A DNA stretch of 57,873 bases from contig JAILZS010000012.1 of NCBI GenBank assembly GCA_023512375.1, positions 1 through 57,873 on the forward strand, written 5' to 3'. Both the position numbers and the translations under genes were made by a program. The DNA comes from Bacillota bacterium (lineage in GTDB: Bacteria > Bacillota > Sulfobacillia > JAJZYS01 > JAILZS01). Of the stretch, positions 24,621-34,557 are shown piece by piece; position 1 is the first letter of the stretch; every line of letters begins with the position of its first letter. The notes below the pieces were generated by a model. It was not told the origin of the DNA. It did no database searches and saw only the letters and a list, made by a program, of their open reading frames with translations.

Positions 24621-26864
24621 TCAGGCGGGGTCGACGGTCACGTCCAGGCGCACCCCGGGTGCGACCTGCACCGCCATGAGGCGGCGGGCGGCCGCGCGGG
24701 CGGCGGCGCCGTCATCCACCCGCACCAGCACCTGCCGCAGGTAGAGCCCCCCCACCCGGGGCACCGGCGGCGGCGCCGGCCCGAGAACGCGTCCCCCCTG
24801 TACCTCCAGCCCGGCCTCGGCCACGGCGGACGCCGCCGCCTCCACCCGCTCCTCCCGCGCCCCCGCCACGGTGGCGAGGGCGAAGGCGCCGTAGGGCGGG
24901 TAGCCCAGCTCCCGCCGGCGCGCCATCTCCTCGCGCGCGAAGGCCAGGTAGTCGTGCGCCGCCGCCGCGCGCACCGCGGCGTGGTCGGGGTCGTAGGTCT
25001 GGAGGATGACGCGCCCCGGCCGTTCGCCCCGCCCCGCCCGGCCCGCGGCCTGCACCAGGAGCTGCGCCGTGCGCTCCGCCGCCCGCACGTCCGGGTAGCG
25101 CAGCCCCTGGTCGGCCAACACCACCCCCACCAGGGTGACGTTCGGCAGGTCGTGCCCCTTGGCCACCATCTGGGTGCCGACCAGGATGTCGCCCTCCCCC
25201 CGCCCGAAGGCGGTGACCAGGCGCTCCGCCTCCCCTCGGCGGCGCGCGCTGTCGCGGTCCAGGCGAAGGATCCGGGCCCCGGGCACAAGGCGACCCACCT
25301 CTTCGACCAAGCGTTGGGTCCCCGCCCCCAGGCCCCCCAGGTGGACGCCGCCGCAGCGGGGGCAGAGGGCGGGCACGGCGCCGGCCCGGCCGCAGTAGTG
25401 GCATACGAGGCCGCGGTCGGCGTGCAGGGTGAGGCTCACGTCGCAGTCGGGGCAGCGCAGGGCGTAACCGCAGTCGCGGCAGACCACGACCGGGTGGTAG
25501 CCACGGCGGTTGAGGAGGAGCACCGCCTGCTCCCCCCGCGCCACGGCGGCGCGCAGCCCCTCCGCCAGGGCCGCACCGACGAGGCCGCCGCGCCCCCCGG
25601 GCCTGCGCCGCTCTCGCCGCAGGTCCACTACCTCCACCGCGGGCATGGGCCGACCGGCGGCGCGCGCCTCCAGGCGGAGAAGGGCGAGTTCCCCCCGGTC
25701 GACGGCCGCCAGGGCCTCCAGCGAGGGGGTGGCCGAACCGAGGACGAGCGCCGCCCCCGCCCGCGCCGTCCGCTCCGCCGCCACCCGGCGGGCGTCGTAC
25801 CGGGGGACGCGCTCCCCTCGGTAGCTCGCCTCGGGCTCCTCGTCCACGATGATCGCCCCCAGGTCGGCGACGGGCGCCCACACGGCCGAGCGCGGCCCGA
25901 TCGCCACCCGCGCCCGCCCCTGCGCCAGGCGCCGCCAGGCCGCCGCCCGCTCCGGGTCGGACATGGCGCTGTGGAGGACGGCCGCGGCGTCGCCGAAGCG
26001 GCGCCGGAACCGGTCCACCGCCTGGGGCGTGAGGGCGATCTCCGGCACGAGGAGGATCGCCCCCCGCCCCGCCGTCAGGGCCTGGGCGATGACCTCCAGG
26101 TACACCTCGGTCTTGCCGCTGCCCGTCGGACCCATGAGCAGGAAGGCGCCGCCGCGCCCGATCGCCGCCGCCGCCCGCGCGGCCGCCAAGCGTTGGTCGG
26201 GGGTCAGGGGCACGGCCGGCGGGGCGGGGGCGGCGAGGGCCGACGGGGGGGGCGGCGGTGCCTCTGCCGCCACCACGCGCCCCTGTCGGCGCAGGCGGGC
26301 CAGGGCGGAAGGCGAAGCCCCTGCTGCCAAGAGCTCCCTCCGGGTGCGCGCCCCCTCGCCCAGGAGGGCGGCGATGCGCCGCTCCGCCGCCCCTGCTCGG
26401 GGAGAGGGCTCGCCCCGCCAGGCCCAGCGGATCGAGTCCCTCCCCTCCCCGCCCGGCGGCGGCAGGGCGACGGCTGCGGCCGCCGCCAAAGGGGCGAGAG
26501 CGTCCTCGGCCAGCCAGCGCGCCAGGGCGAGGAGCTCCTCCGGCACCGCGTCCCCCTCCACAGCCCGCAGGGCCCGGACGCGCGCCGGGTCGACGCCTTC
26601 CGACACGGTCGGCGCGAGGGCGACAACCACGCCCCGCGCCTCCCGTTCCCTGAGGGGCACCCGCACGACGCTGCCCAAGCGCACGCCCGGCGCCAGCTCC
26701 GGCGGCACGCGGTAGTCGAGGATCCGGTCCCCCCCACGCCCGAGGGCGGGCACGGCGACGCGCGCCACCGGCCCCGCAGGCGCCGCCGGCAAGGACGCCG
26801 GGGGGCGGCGCATCGCGCCGCCCCCCGGTCCCATGGGAAGGGGAGAGGACTCAGCCATCGCCAT
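24621..26864 (-). CDS. priA: Primosomal replication restart helicase PriA
   Basis: A 3'-5' helicase that restarts stalled forks. The 747-residue protein has the DNA-binding 3'BD (VAVPALGRGGDRILDYRVP near residue 36), Walker A GPTGSGKTEVYLE, and GSATPSLEAL. It also has eight zinc-binding Cys in the span CRDCGY...CPDCD...CHYCGR...CPRCGG, then GAGTQRLVEEV and LVQAAGRAGRGERPG. The Walker B reads VDEEPEASY where well-studied PriA proteins have DEEH. In Bacillus coaBC precedes priA; here rpoZ does, overlapping by 14 nt. Confidence 0.95.
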   Translation of the reverse strand: MAMAESSPLPMGPGGGAMRRPPASLPAAPAGPVARVAVPALGRGGDRILDYRVPPELAPGVRLGSVVRVPLREREARGVVVALAPTVSEGVDPARVRALRAVEGDAVPEELLALARWLAEDALAPLAAAAAVALPPPGGEGRDSIRWAWRGEPSPRAGAAERRIAALLGEGARTRRELLAAGASPSALARLRRQGRVVAAEAPPPPPSALAAPAPPAVPLTPDQRLAAARAAAAIGRGGAFLLMGPTGSGKTEVYLEVIAQALTAGRGAILLVPEIALTPQAVDRFRRRFGDAAAVLHSAMSDPERAAAWRRLAQGRARVAIGPRSAVWAPVADLGAIIVDEEPEASYRGERVPRYDARRVAAERTARAGAALVLGSATPSLEALAAVDRGELALLRLEARAAGRPMPAVEVVDLRRERRRPGGRGGLVGAALAEGLRAAVARGEQAVLLLNRRGYHPVVVCRDCGYALRCPDCDVSLTLHADRGLVCHYCGRAGAVPALCPRCGGVHLGGLGAGTQRLVEEVGRLVPGARILRLDRDSARRRGEAERLVTAFGRGEGDILVGTQMVAKGHDLPNVTLVGVVLADQGLRYPDVRAAERTAQLLVQAAGRAGRGERPGRVILQTYDPDHAAVRAAAAHDYLAFAREEMARRRELGYPPYGAFALATVAGAREERVEAAASAVAEAGLEVQGGRVLGPAPPPVPRVGGLYLRQVLVRVDDGAAARAAARRLMAVQVAPGVRLDVTVDPA

Positions 26865-27126
26865 AGCGGCCCTCGCCGAGCCGCCCGTCCTGTCCCTCCC
26901 CGTCGCCCTCCTCGCTGTACGGGATGCCGTACCCGTACGTCTCGCTCCAGTCGTCGACCGCCACCTCGCCCAGGGTGATCTCCGCCAAAGCGCGGCTCAC
27001 CGGCCGGTCGCGCGCCTCCGGGTCGTCGCTCTCCAGGAGCTCGCGCGCCCGGCGCGCCACGGCGATGACCAGGGCGTACTTGGAGGGCGACTGCTCGATC
27101 ATCGCCTCCACGCGCGGATCGACCAT
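26851..27126 (-). CDS. rpoZ: RNA polymerase omega subunit
   Basis: A 91-residue omega subunit, which helps assemble and stabilise RNA polymerase. The conserved N-terminal part VDPRVEAMIEQSPSKYALVIAVARRAREL matches the family (SKY.LV...AKRAR), followed by PVSRALAEITLGEV. An acidic Gly-rich tail ends the protein. The ATG at 27126 is chosen by homology; GGAGGTGA lies 11 nt upstream. Its end overlaps priA by 14 nt. Confidence 0.93.
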   Translation of the reverse strand: MVDPRVEAMIEQSPSKYALVIAVARRARELLESDDPEARDRPVSRALAEITLGEVAVDDWSETYGYGIPYSEEGDGEGQDGRLGEGRYGDG

Positions 27127-27235
27127 GCCCCCTCGCTCACCTCCCACGTGCCGCCTGCGCGGCGACACCTGTCGGCCCCATGCTAGCACAGGGGCGCGCC
27201 GCAGGCGCAGCGACGCCCCTTCCCTCACGCCGGCG

Positions 27236-27541
27236 CTAGGCTTCCGCCTCCGCCTCTTCCTCCTCTTCGTCCTCGGCCTCCGCCGCCGCCGCCGCCTCCA
27301 CCCGGCTGGCCAGGCGGTTGGCCACGGTCTCGGGCTGGACCGCGGAAAGGATGACGTGGTCGGAGTCGGTGACGATCACCGCGCGGGTGCGCCGTCCATA
27401 CGTGGCGTCGATCAGCGTGCTGCGGTCGCGGGCCTCGCTGATGATGCGCTTGATGGGAGCGGATTCGGGGCTGACGATCGCCACGATCCGGTTCGCCGCC
27501 ACGATGTTGCCGAACCCGATGTTGATCAATCGAATCTCCAC
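27236..27541 (-). CDS. remA: RemA family DNA-binding regulator (DUF370)
   Basis: RemA activates biofilm matrix and osmoprotection genes in Bacillus subtilis and forms ring-like oligomers that bind DNA. The N-terminal 75 residues match the family: [33 protein letters not shown] and [33 protein letters not shown]. The 101-residue product also has a Glu/Ala-rich acidic tail of about 20 residues that Bacillus RemA lacks. GTG start with GAGGGAGA 4 nt upstream. In Bacillus gmk separates remA from rpoZ; here it is missing. Confidence 0.93.
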   Translation of the reverse strand: MEIRLINIGFGNIVAANRIVAIVSPESAPIKRIISEARDRSTLIDATYGRRTRAVIVTDSDHVILSAVQPETVANRLASRVEAAAAAEAEDEEEEEAEAEA

Positions 27542-27700
27542 CCGTCTCCCTCGCTTTCGGGGATGCCTACGCCCCCGGGTCTCGCCCCGACCGCAGGTCT
27601 CACCGGCCAGTATCTTCTTCCGCGCGGCCCCTGTCAACGCGCGAAGGCGCACGAAAGAGAAAGCCCGACCCAATGCCGGTCGGCGGGGCGTGTCGAGCCT

Positions 27701-28675
27701 TCACGTCGACTCGGCGTCCGTCTCCTCCGGCAGCACCTCGAGCAGGATACGCCGCATGTTTTCCCCCATGATGCGGCGCACGGTGCCCTCCCCCCAGCCG
27801 CGCCGGCGCATGCCCTCGGCCAGGGCGCCCAGGCGCGTGACGTCCTCCAGGCCCACGGGGGTGGAATCGATGCCGTCGAAGTCCGAGCCGATGTGGACGT
27901 GGGCGTCGCCCACGAGGGACAGGATGTGTTCGGCGTGGTCGATGACGTGCTCCAGGGTGACCTCGGGCCCGCCCCCGTCGCGCACGAAGGCGGGGGCGAA
28001 GTTGAGGCCGATCGACCCGCCCCGGGCGGCGATGGCGCGGATCTGGTCGTCGTCCAGGTTGCGGCGGTGGCCGCACAGCGCCTTGGCGTTCGAGTGGGAG
28101 GCGATGAAGGGGCGGGAGCTCACCTCCAGGTAGTGCCAGAAACCGCGCGGATGCAGGTGGGAGACGTCGAACAGGATGCCCAGGCGCTCCATCTCCCGCA
28201 CCACCTCGACCCCGAGGGGGGTGAGCCCGCCGCCCCCGGCCTCGACGCCCACGCCGTCCGCCAAGTGGTTGCGCTCGTTCCAGGTGAGCGCGATGCAGCG
28301 CACGCCCAGGCGGAAGAAGGTGCGCAGCACAGGCAGGCTGACCACCGCCTCCGCCCCCTCCAAACTGGGCAGGGCGCCGATGCGGGGGTCCGTGTCCAGG
28401 GCGAGCACGTCGGCGCGTGTGCGAACCGGTCGGAAGTGGGCGCGGTCGTCGCCCACGACGCGCCAGAACCGGTCCAGGATGGCCAGCTGCTGGGAGAGGG
28501 CGCGCTCCGGCTTGTACTCGGAGGGAAGGTAGCAGGAGAAGAACTCGAGGCGCATGCCGCTCTCGACGAGGCGCGGCAGGTCGGCGTGGCCGACCTCGCC
28601 CCGCCGCGCGAAGTCGCGTCCCTGCTCCTCGATGGCGTTGAGCACGTCGCAGTGGGTGTCCACGATCCAGTCCAC
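27701..28675 (-). CDS. Membrane-dipeptidase family (peptidase M19) protein
   Basis: A 324-residue zinc dipeptidase of the renal dipeptidase family, acting on dipeptides including D-amino-acid types. Metal ligands are visible as DTHCD near the N-terminus, the bridging Glu in MRLEFFSCY, DVSHLHPRGF and ASHSNAKALCGHRRN; HIGSDFDGI follows near the C-terminus. The GTG at 28675 gives the family start (VDWIVDTHCDV); AGGCGG stands 4 nt upstream. The frame extends much further but without homology. The 278 nt between this gene and 28954 show nothing I can identify. Confidence 0.9.
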   Translation of the reverse strand: MDWIVDTHCDVLNAIEEQGRDFARRGEVGHADLPRLVESGMRLEFFSCYLPSEYKPERALSQQLAILDRFWRVVGDDRAHFRPVRTRADVLALDTDPRIGALPSLEGAEAVVSLPVLRTFFRLGVRCIALTWNERNHLADGVGVEAGGGGLTPLGVEVVREMERLGILFDVSHLHPRGFWHYLEVSSRPFIASHSNAKALCGHRRNLDDDQIRAIAARGGSIGLNFAPAFVRDGGGPEVTLEHVIDHAEHILSLVGDAHVHIGSDFDGIDSTPVGLEDVTRLGALAEGMRRRGWGEGTVRRIMGENMRRILLEVLPEETDAEST

Positions 28676-28953
28676 GTCGCCGCCTGGCTTCCGTCCCCCG
28701 GCGGCAACGGCCGCCGCGCCCACCGCCCGCCAGGCTGTCGCTCCTTCGGCTGCAGAACTCGACCCCGGGGGGCCGCAGCGGCGGAAGGGCGGGAAGCACC
28801 GGGCGCCTTCCAGGGCCGGTTGGGGCGTGCATTCGCCCGCGGCCGGCGGACATCCTGTCGATCCGCGGCGCCGGTTGTCAGGCCGGCCGCCTGCGGCGAT
28901 GATGGGATCGGCGCGGGGGCGCACGAGCCGCCCCCGATGCGGAGGCGATGCGG

Positions 28954-29175
28954 ATGACGAGGCTGATCGCATACGAGGACGAGCGCTTCTGGTCGGCGGT
29001 CAGGTCCGACCCGAGCTTCCCCAAGCGCCTGGAACCCTTCCTCCTGGGCGTGACGGACGAGCTCGCCGTCTCCGACCAGGATGCGCTGCGCATCATGGCC
29101 TGGGCCCGCTCCCGACCCGAGTGGGACGAGCGCCGCCCTGCCCTCGAGGCCCACCCCCTGGCCCGTTCCGCCTGA
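28954..29175 (+). CDS. Small hypothetical protein
   Basis: A 73-residue protein with no family that I recognise. It is mixed charged and mostly helical (DERFWSAVRSDPSFPKRLEPFLLGVTDEL, then DALRIMAWARSRPEWDER). GGAGG at 28941-28945 is 8 nt before the ATG at 28954, which supports real translation; an ATG at 28948 is too close to it. It ends 14 nt before the convergent ATPase gene. Whether it is conserved elsewhere cannot be told from sequence alone. Confidence 0.5.
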   Translation: MTRLIAYEDERFWSAVRSDPSFPKRLEPFLLGVTDELAVSDQDALRIMAWARSRPEWDERRPALEAHPLARSA

Positions 29176-29189
29176 CGGCGGACGGCCCC

Positions 29190-31832
<2,643 letters not shown>

Positions 31833-31943
31833 GCCGGCGCCCCCCTCCCCGTCGGCGACACGCTATGGCCGCTGTCCCCCGCCTATGCCGCCCCGTCCCG
31901 CCCGATACGGGCAGGAGGAGGCGGCGAGGGCGGGGAACGTGGT

Positions 31944-33236
31944 TTGGATGCACACCATGAGGCCTCGGCGTGCTGCGCCCCGCGCGGACCCCCCCGCCTT
32001 CCGCCTGACTTCCTCCTCCTCTGGTCGGGGCAGAGCGTGTCGGAGTTCGGCGCCCAGGTGAGCGCCTTCGCTCTGCCGCTCACGGCGGTCCTCCTCCTAC
32101 ACGCCGACGCCTGGCAGATGGGTGTTCTGGCCGCCCTGACCACGTTGCCCTTCGGGGTTGTCGGCCCCCTCGTCGGCGTATGGGCGGACCGCACGCGGCG
32201 CCGGCCCCTGCTCGTGGCCGCGGACGTCGGCCGTACGGCGCTCATGGCGGCCGTACCCGCCCTCGCCCTGACCCACCGACTGAGCCTCGCCGTCCTCTAC
32301 GCCATCGCCTTTGCCGCGGGGTGTCTGACCGCCCTGTTCGACATCGCCTACCAGTCCTACGTGCCCGCCCTCGTGGGGCGCGAGCGGCTGTCGCAGGCCA
32401 ACGCCCGCCTGGAGGCGAGCCGCGCCCTGTCGCAGGTAGCCGGACCCGGCCTGGGCGGCGTCATGGTGTCCGCCCTCACCGCCCCGATCGCGGTGGCGGC
32501 GAGCGCGGCCACCTACGCCTGTTCCGCCCTCACCCTGGGCGCGATCCGCCACCCCGAGCCGCCGCCCCAGCGCCCCGACCCCCGCGCCTTCTGGCAGGAG
32601 GTGTGGGCGGGCCTCGCGTGGGTGGTGCGCCACCCCCTGCTCGCTCCCCTCGCCGGGTGCACCGCCACCGCCAACCTGTTCGAGCACGTCGGTCTCGCCC
32701 TCTACCCCCTCTACGCCGTGCGGGGCGTCGGCCTGACGCCAGCCGTGCTGGGAGGCGTGTACGCCGCCTTGAGCGTGGGGGGCCTGGCCGGGGCGCTGGC
32801 GGTGGGGCGGGTGGAAGGTCGCCTCGGAACGGGCCGTGCCCTGCTTCTGAGCATCCTGGCCTCCGGCGCCTTCCTCTTGCTCATCCCCCTGGCCCCCCGC
32901 CGGGAGGGCGCCGGCGCCGCCCTCCTGGCCGTGGCCGCCGCCGGAGTCGGCTTCGGCTCTACGCTGTACAACGTCGTGCAGGTGACCTTGCGCCAGCGCC
33001 TCACCCCCGACGCCCTGCTCGGCCGCATGACGGCCAGCATGCGCCTCTTCATCTGGGGCACGATCCCCCTCGGATCGCTCCTCGGAGGTCTGGTCGCCAC
33101 CCACCTCGGCCTTCGGTCCACGCTCTGGCTGTCCGCCGTCGGTGATCTGACGGCGGTCGCCTGGATCGCGGCCTCCCCCCTGGGGGCGGCGGGGCGAGGA
33201 GGGGAGGCGGGCCCGGCCCGGGCGGGCGCCTCCTGA
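31944..33236 (+). CDS. MFS permease (MFS_3/enterobactin-exporter-like)
   Basis: A 430-residue transporter with 12 hydrophobic segments. The opening FLLLWSGQSVSEFGAQVSAFALPL, ADRTRRRPLL (motif A), and IAYQSYVPALVGRERLSQANARLEASRALSQVAGPGLGG are typical of the exporter group containing EntS and macrolide-efflux-like proteins. No ATG or GTG lies near the family start. A TTG at 31944 after a G-rich stretch fits. The frame is open for another 2 kb upstream, opposite the ATPase gene, but that is a GC-driven shadow. Substrate unknown. Confidence 0.85.
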   Translation: MDAHHEASACCAPRGPPRLPPDFLLLWSGQSVSEFGAQVSAFALPLTAVLLLHADAWQMGVLAALTTLPFGVVGPLVGVWADRTRRRPLLVAADVGRTALMAAVPALALTHRLSLAVLYAIAFAAGCLTALFDIAYQSYVPALVGRERLSQANARLEASRALSQVAGPGLGGVMVSALTAPIAVAASAATYACSALTLGAIRHPEPPPQRPDPRAFWQEVWAGLAWVVRHPLLAPLAGCTATANLFEHVGLALYPLYAVRGVGLTPAVLGGVYAALSVGGLAGALAVGRVEGRLGTGRALLLSILASGAFLLLIPLAPRREGAGAALLAVAAAGVGFGSTLYNVVQVTLRQRLTPDALLGRMTASMRLFIWGTIPLGSLLGGLVATHLGLRSTLWLSAVGDLTAVAWIAASPLGAAGRGGEAGPARAGAS

Positions 33237-33276
33237 GGTGGTGGACGGGAAGGGCCGGCCGCCCGCAGGAGACGAG

Positions 33277-33309
33277 CCTCCGCGGTGCGAATGTCCGCAC
33301 CCGCGGAGG
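33277..33309 (+). promoter_or_regulatory. Hairpin that masks the selenoprotein ribosome binding site
   Basis: CCTCCGCGG (33277-33285) pairs perfectly with CCGCGGAGG (33301-33309). TGCG/CGCA extends the stem inside with one bulged C and a 6-nt loop. The 3' arm contains GGAGG, the core of the Shine-Dalgarno of the next gene. It may regulate translation of that gene, act as terminator of the preceding MFS gene, or both. Confidence 0.6.
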
Positions 33310-33318
33310 TGAAGCGGC

Positions 33319-33579
33319 GTGCGACTCGAGCTTCGGTACTGCACCAGCTGAGGCTATCTCCCCCGAGCCACCCGGGCGGTGGCCGAGGTCCTGGGCCACT
33401 TCAAGAACCGCGTGGAGGAACTCCGCCTCGTGCCGTCGACGGGCGGCGTGTTCGAGCTCATCGATCTCGACGGCGGGCGGACGGTCTTCTCGAAGGCGCT
33501 GGAGCAGCGCTTCCCCGAAGAGGGAGAGCTTCTGCGCCGCCTCGCCCAGGGGGACGGCGGAGCGGGCGGCGGAGACTAG
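33319..33579 (+). CDS. SelW-like (Rdx family) selenoprotein, UGA read as selenocysteine
   Basis: An 86-residue thioredoxin-like Rdx protein if TGA at 33349-33351 is decoded as Sec. The frame begins at GTG 33319 with GGAGGTGA (33305-33312) 6 nt upstream. It reads RLELRYC-T-S-U-GYLPRA, giving Cys8-x-x-Sec11 where relatives have CxxC or CxxU at the end of the first beta strand. After the TGA the same frame continues with LRLVPSTGGVFEL and QRFPEEGELLRRL, typical of the family C-terminus. A hairpin fitting a bacterial SECIS follows the TGA. Rdx proteins are thought to act in thiol redox reactions. A caller would report only a 66-aa fragment from 33379, which lacks a ribosome site. Confidence 0.87.
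33367..33383 (+). promoter_or_regulatory. Candidate bacterial SECIS hairpin
   Basis: GCCACC (33367-33372) pairs with GGTGGC (33378-33383) around the loop CGGGC. The stem begins 15 nt after the UGA and the loop has G in its second position. Known bacterial SECIS elements have a short apical stem-loop 16-37 nt downstream with G in the first two loop bases. The element lies within the coding sequence, as in all bacterial selenoprotein genes. Confidence 0.65.
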
Positions 33580-33613
33580 CGGGCGCTGCGCGCCCAGCCG
33601 TGGGGGTCGACGC

Positions 33614-34537
33614 ATGCCGGGGCAGGACGAGAGCGACTACGATGCCGCCGTCCGCGCCTCCGTTGAGCGCTGGCTCGAAGAGGCGACGGACGGCGGACGC
33701 CGCTTCCACCTGTTCACGGCCGAGGAGCTCCGGCGCGGCGTGGTGGTGGCAGGGGAGCGCATCCCCCTCGTCGCCCCCCAGCAGGGGATCTGGAAGCCGC
33801 GCGGCCTTCGCGCCGCGCTGTCGATCCGCACCACCTTCACGCCGCCCGGCCAGCCGCCGCCTTACGACGACGTCGTAGGCGCCGACGGCCTTCTGCGCTA
33901 CAAGTACCGGGGCGAGGACCCCGACCACGCCGACAACCGTGCCCTGCGCGCCGCCCTGGAGGCGGCCCTGCCCCTCGTCTGGTTCTGGGGCGTAGCCCGG
34001 GCGCTATACGAGGCCATATGGCCGGTGTGGCTCGTGGGCGAAGAGCGGTCCGAGCGCCAGTTTGCGGTGGCCGTGCACCCCGAGCAGCGCCGCCTCCCTG
34101 CCGCCGGCGGCGAAGCGGAGCGGCGCTACGCCGAGCGCCTGACGCGCGCACGCGTCCACCAACCCCTCTTCCGCGCCCGCGTGATCGAGGCGTACCGGCG
34201 CCGTTGCGCCATGTGCGGGCTGGGCTACGCGTCGCTCCTGGACGCCGCCCACATCCTGCCGGACGGCCACCCCCGCGGCGACCCGGTCGTGCCCAACGGG
34301 CTGTCGCTGTGCAAGATCCACCACGCCGCCTTCGACCAGGACCTCCTGGGCGTGCACCCCGACCGCCTGGTGGTGGAGGTGCGCGCCGACGTCCTGCGGG
34401 AGCGCGACGGCCCCATGCTCGTCTACGGCCTGCAGGCCATGCACGGCCGCCCCCTCCTGGTCCCCGCCTCGCCCGCCGCGCGCCCCGACCCAAGCCGCCT
34501 GGAGGAGCGGTGGGAGGCCTTCCGCCGCGCCGTCTGA
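33614..34537 (+). CDS. HNH endonuclease, putative restriction-type
   Basis: A 307-residue protein with a C-terminal HNH nuclease fold: CAMCG, then LDAAHILPDGHPRGDPVVPNGLSLCKIHHAAFD (zinc Cys pair, catalytic His, second His pair). The N-terminal 150 residues (GERIPLVAPQQGIWKPRGLRAALSIRT and KYRGEDPDHADNRALRAAL) are of the type fused to HNH in standalone putative restriction endonucleases. No methyltransferase is adjacent, so it may target modified DNA or be an orphan defence nuclease. Starts 34 nt after the selenoprotein gene on the same strand. Confidence 0.85.
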   Translation: MPGQDESDYDAAVRASVERWLEEATDGGRRFHLFTAEELRRGVVVAGERIPLVAPQQGIWKPRGLRAALSIRTTFTPPGQPPPYDDVVGADGLLRYKYRGEDPDHADNRALRAALEAALPLVWFWGVARALYEAIWPVWLVGEERSERQFAVAVHPEQRRLPAAGGEAERRYAERLTRARVHQPLFRARVIEAYRRRCAMCGLGYASLLDAAHILPDGHPRGDPVVPNGLSLCKIHHAAFDQDLLGVHPDRLVVEVRADVLRERDGPMLVYGLQAMHGRPLLVPASPAARPDPSRLEERWEAFRRAV

Positions 34538-34557
34538 CGGGCCGAGGGGCCGGTCGC

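Noticed and set aside
24549-26978. 809-codon forward frame opposite priA
   Set aside because: Antisense shadow of a well-supported gene; Arg/Gly/His-rich with no domain.
33379-33579. 66-residue protein starting at GTG 33379
   Set aside because: No ribosome site, and it is the C-terminal part of the Sec-containing Rdx frame starting at 33319.
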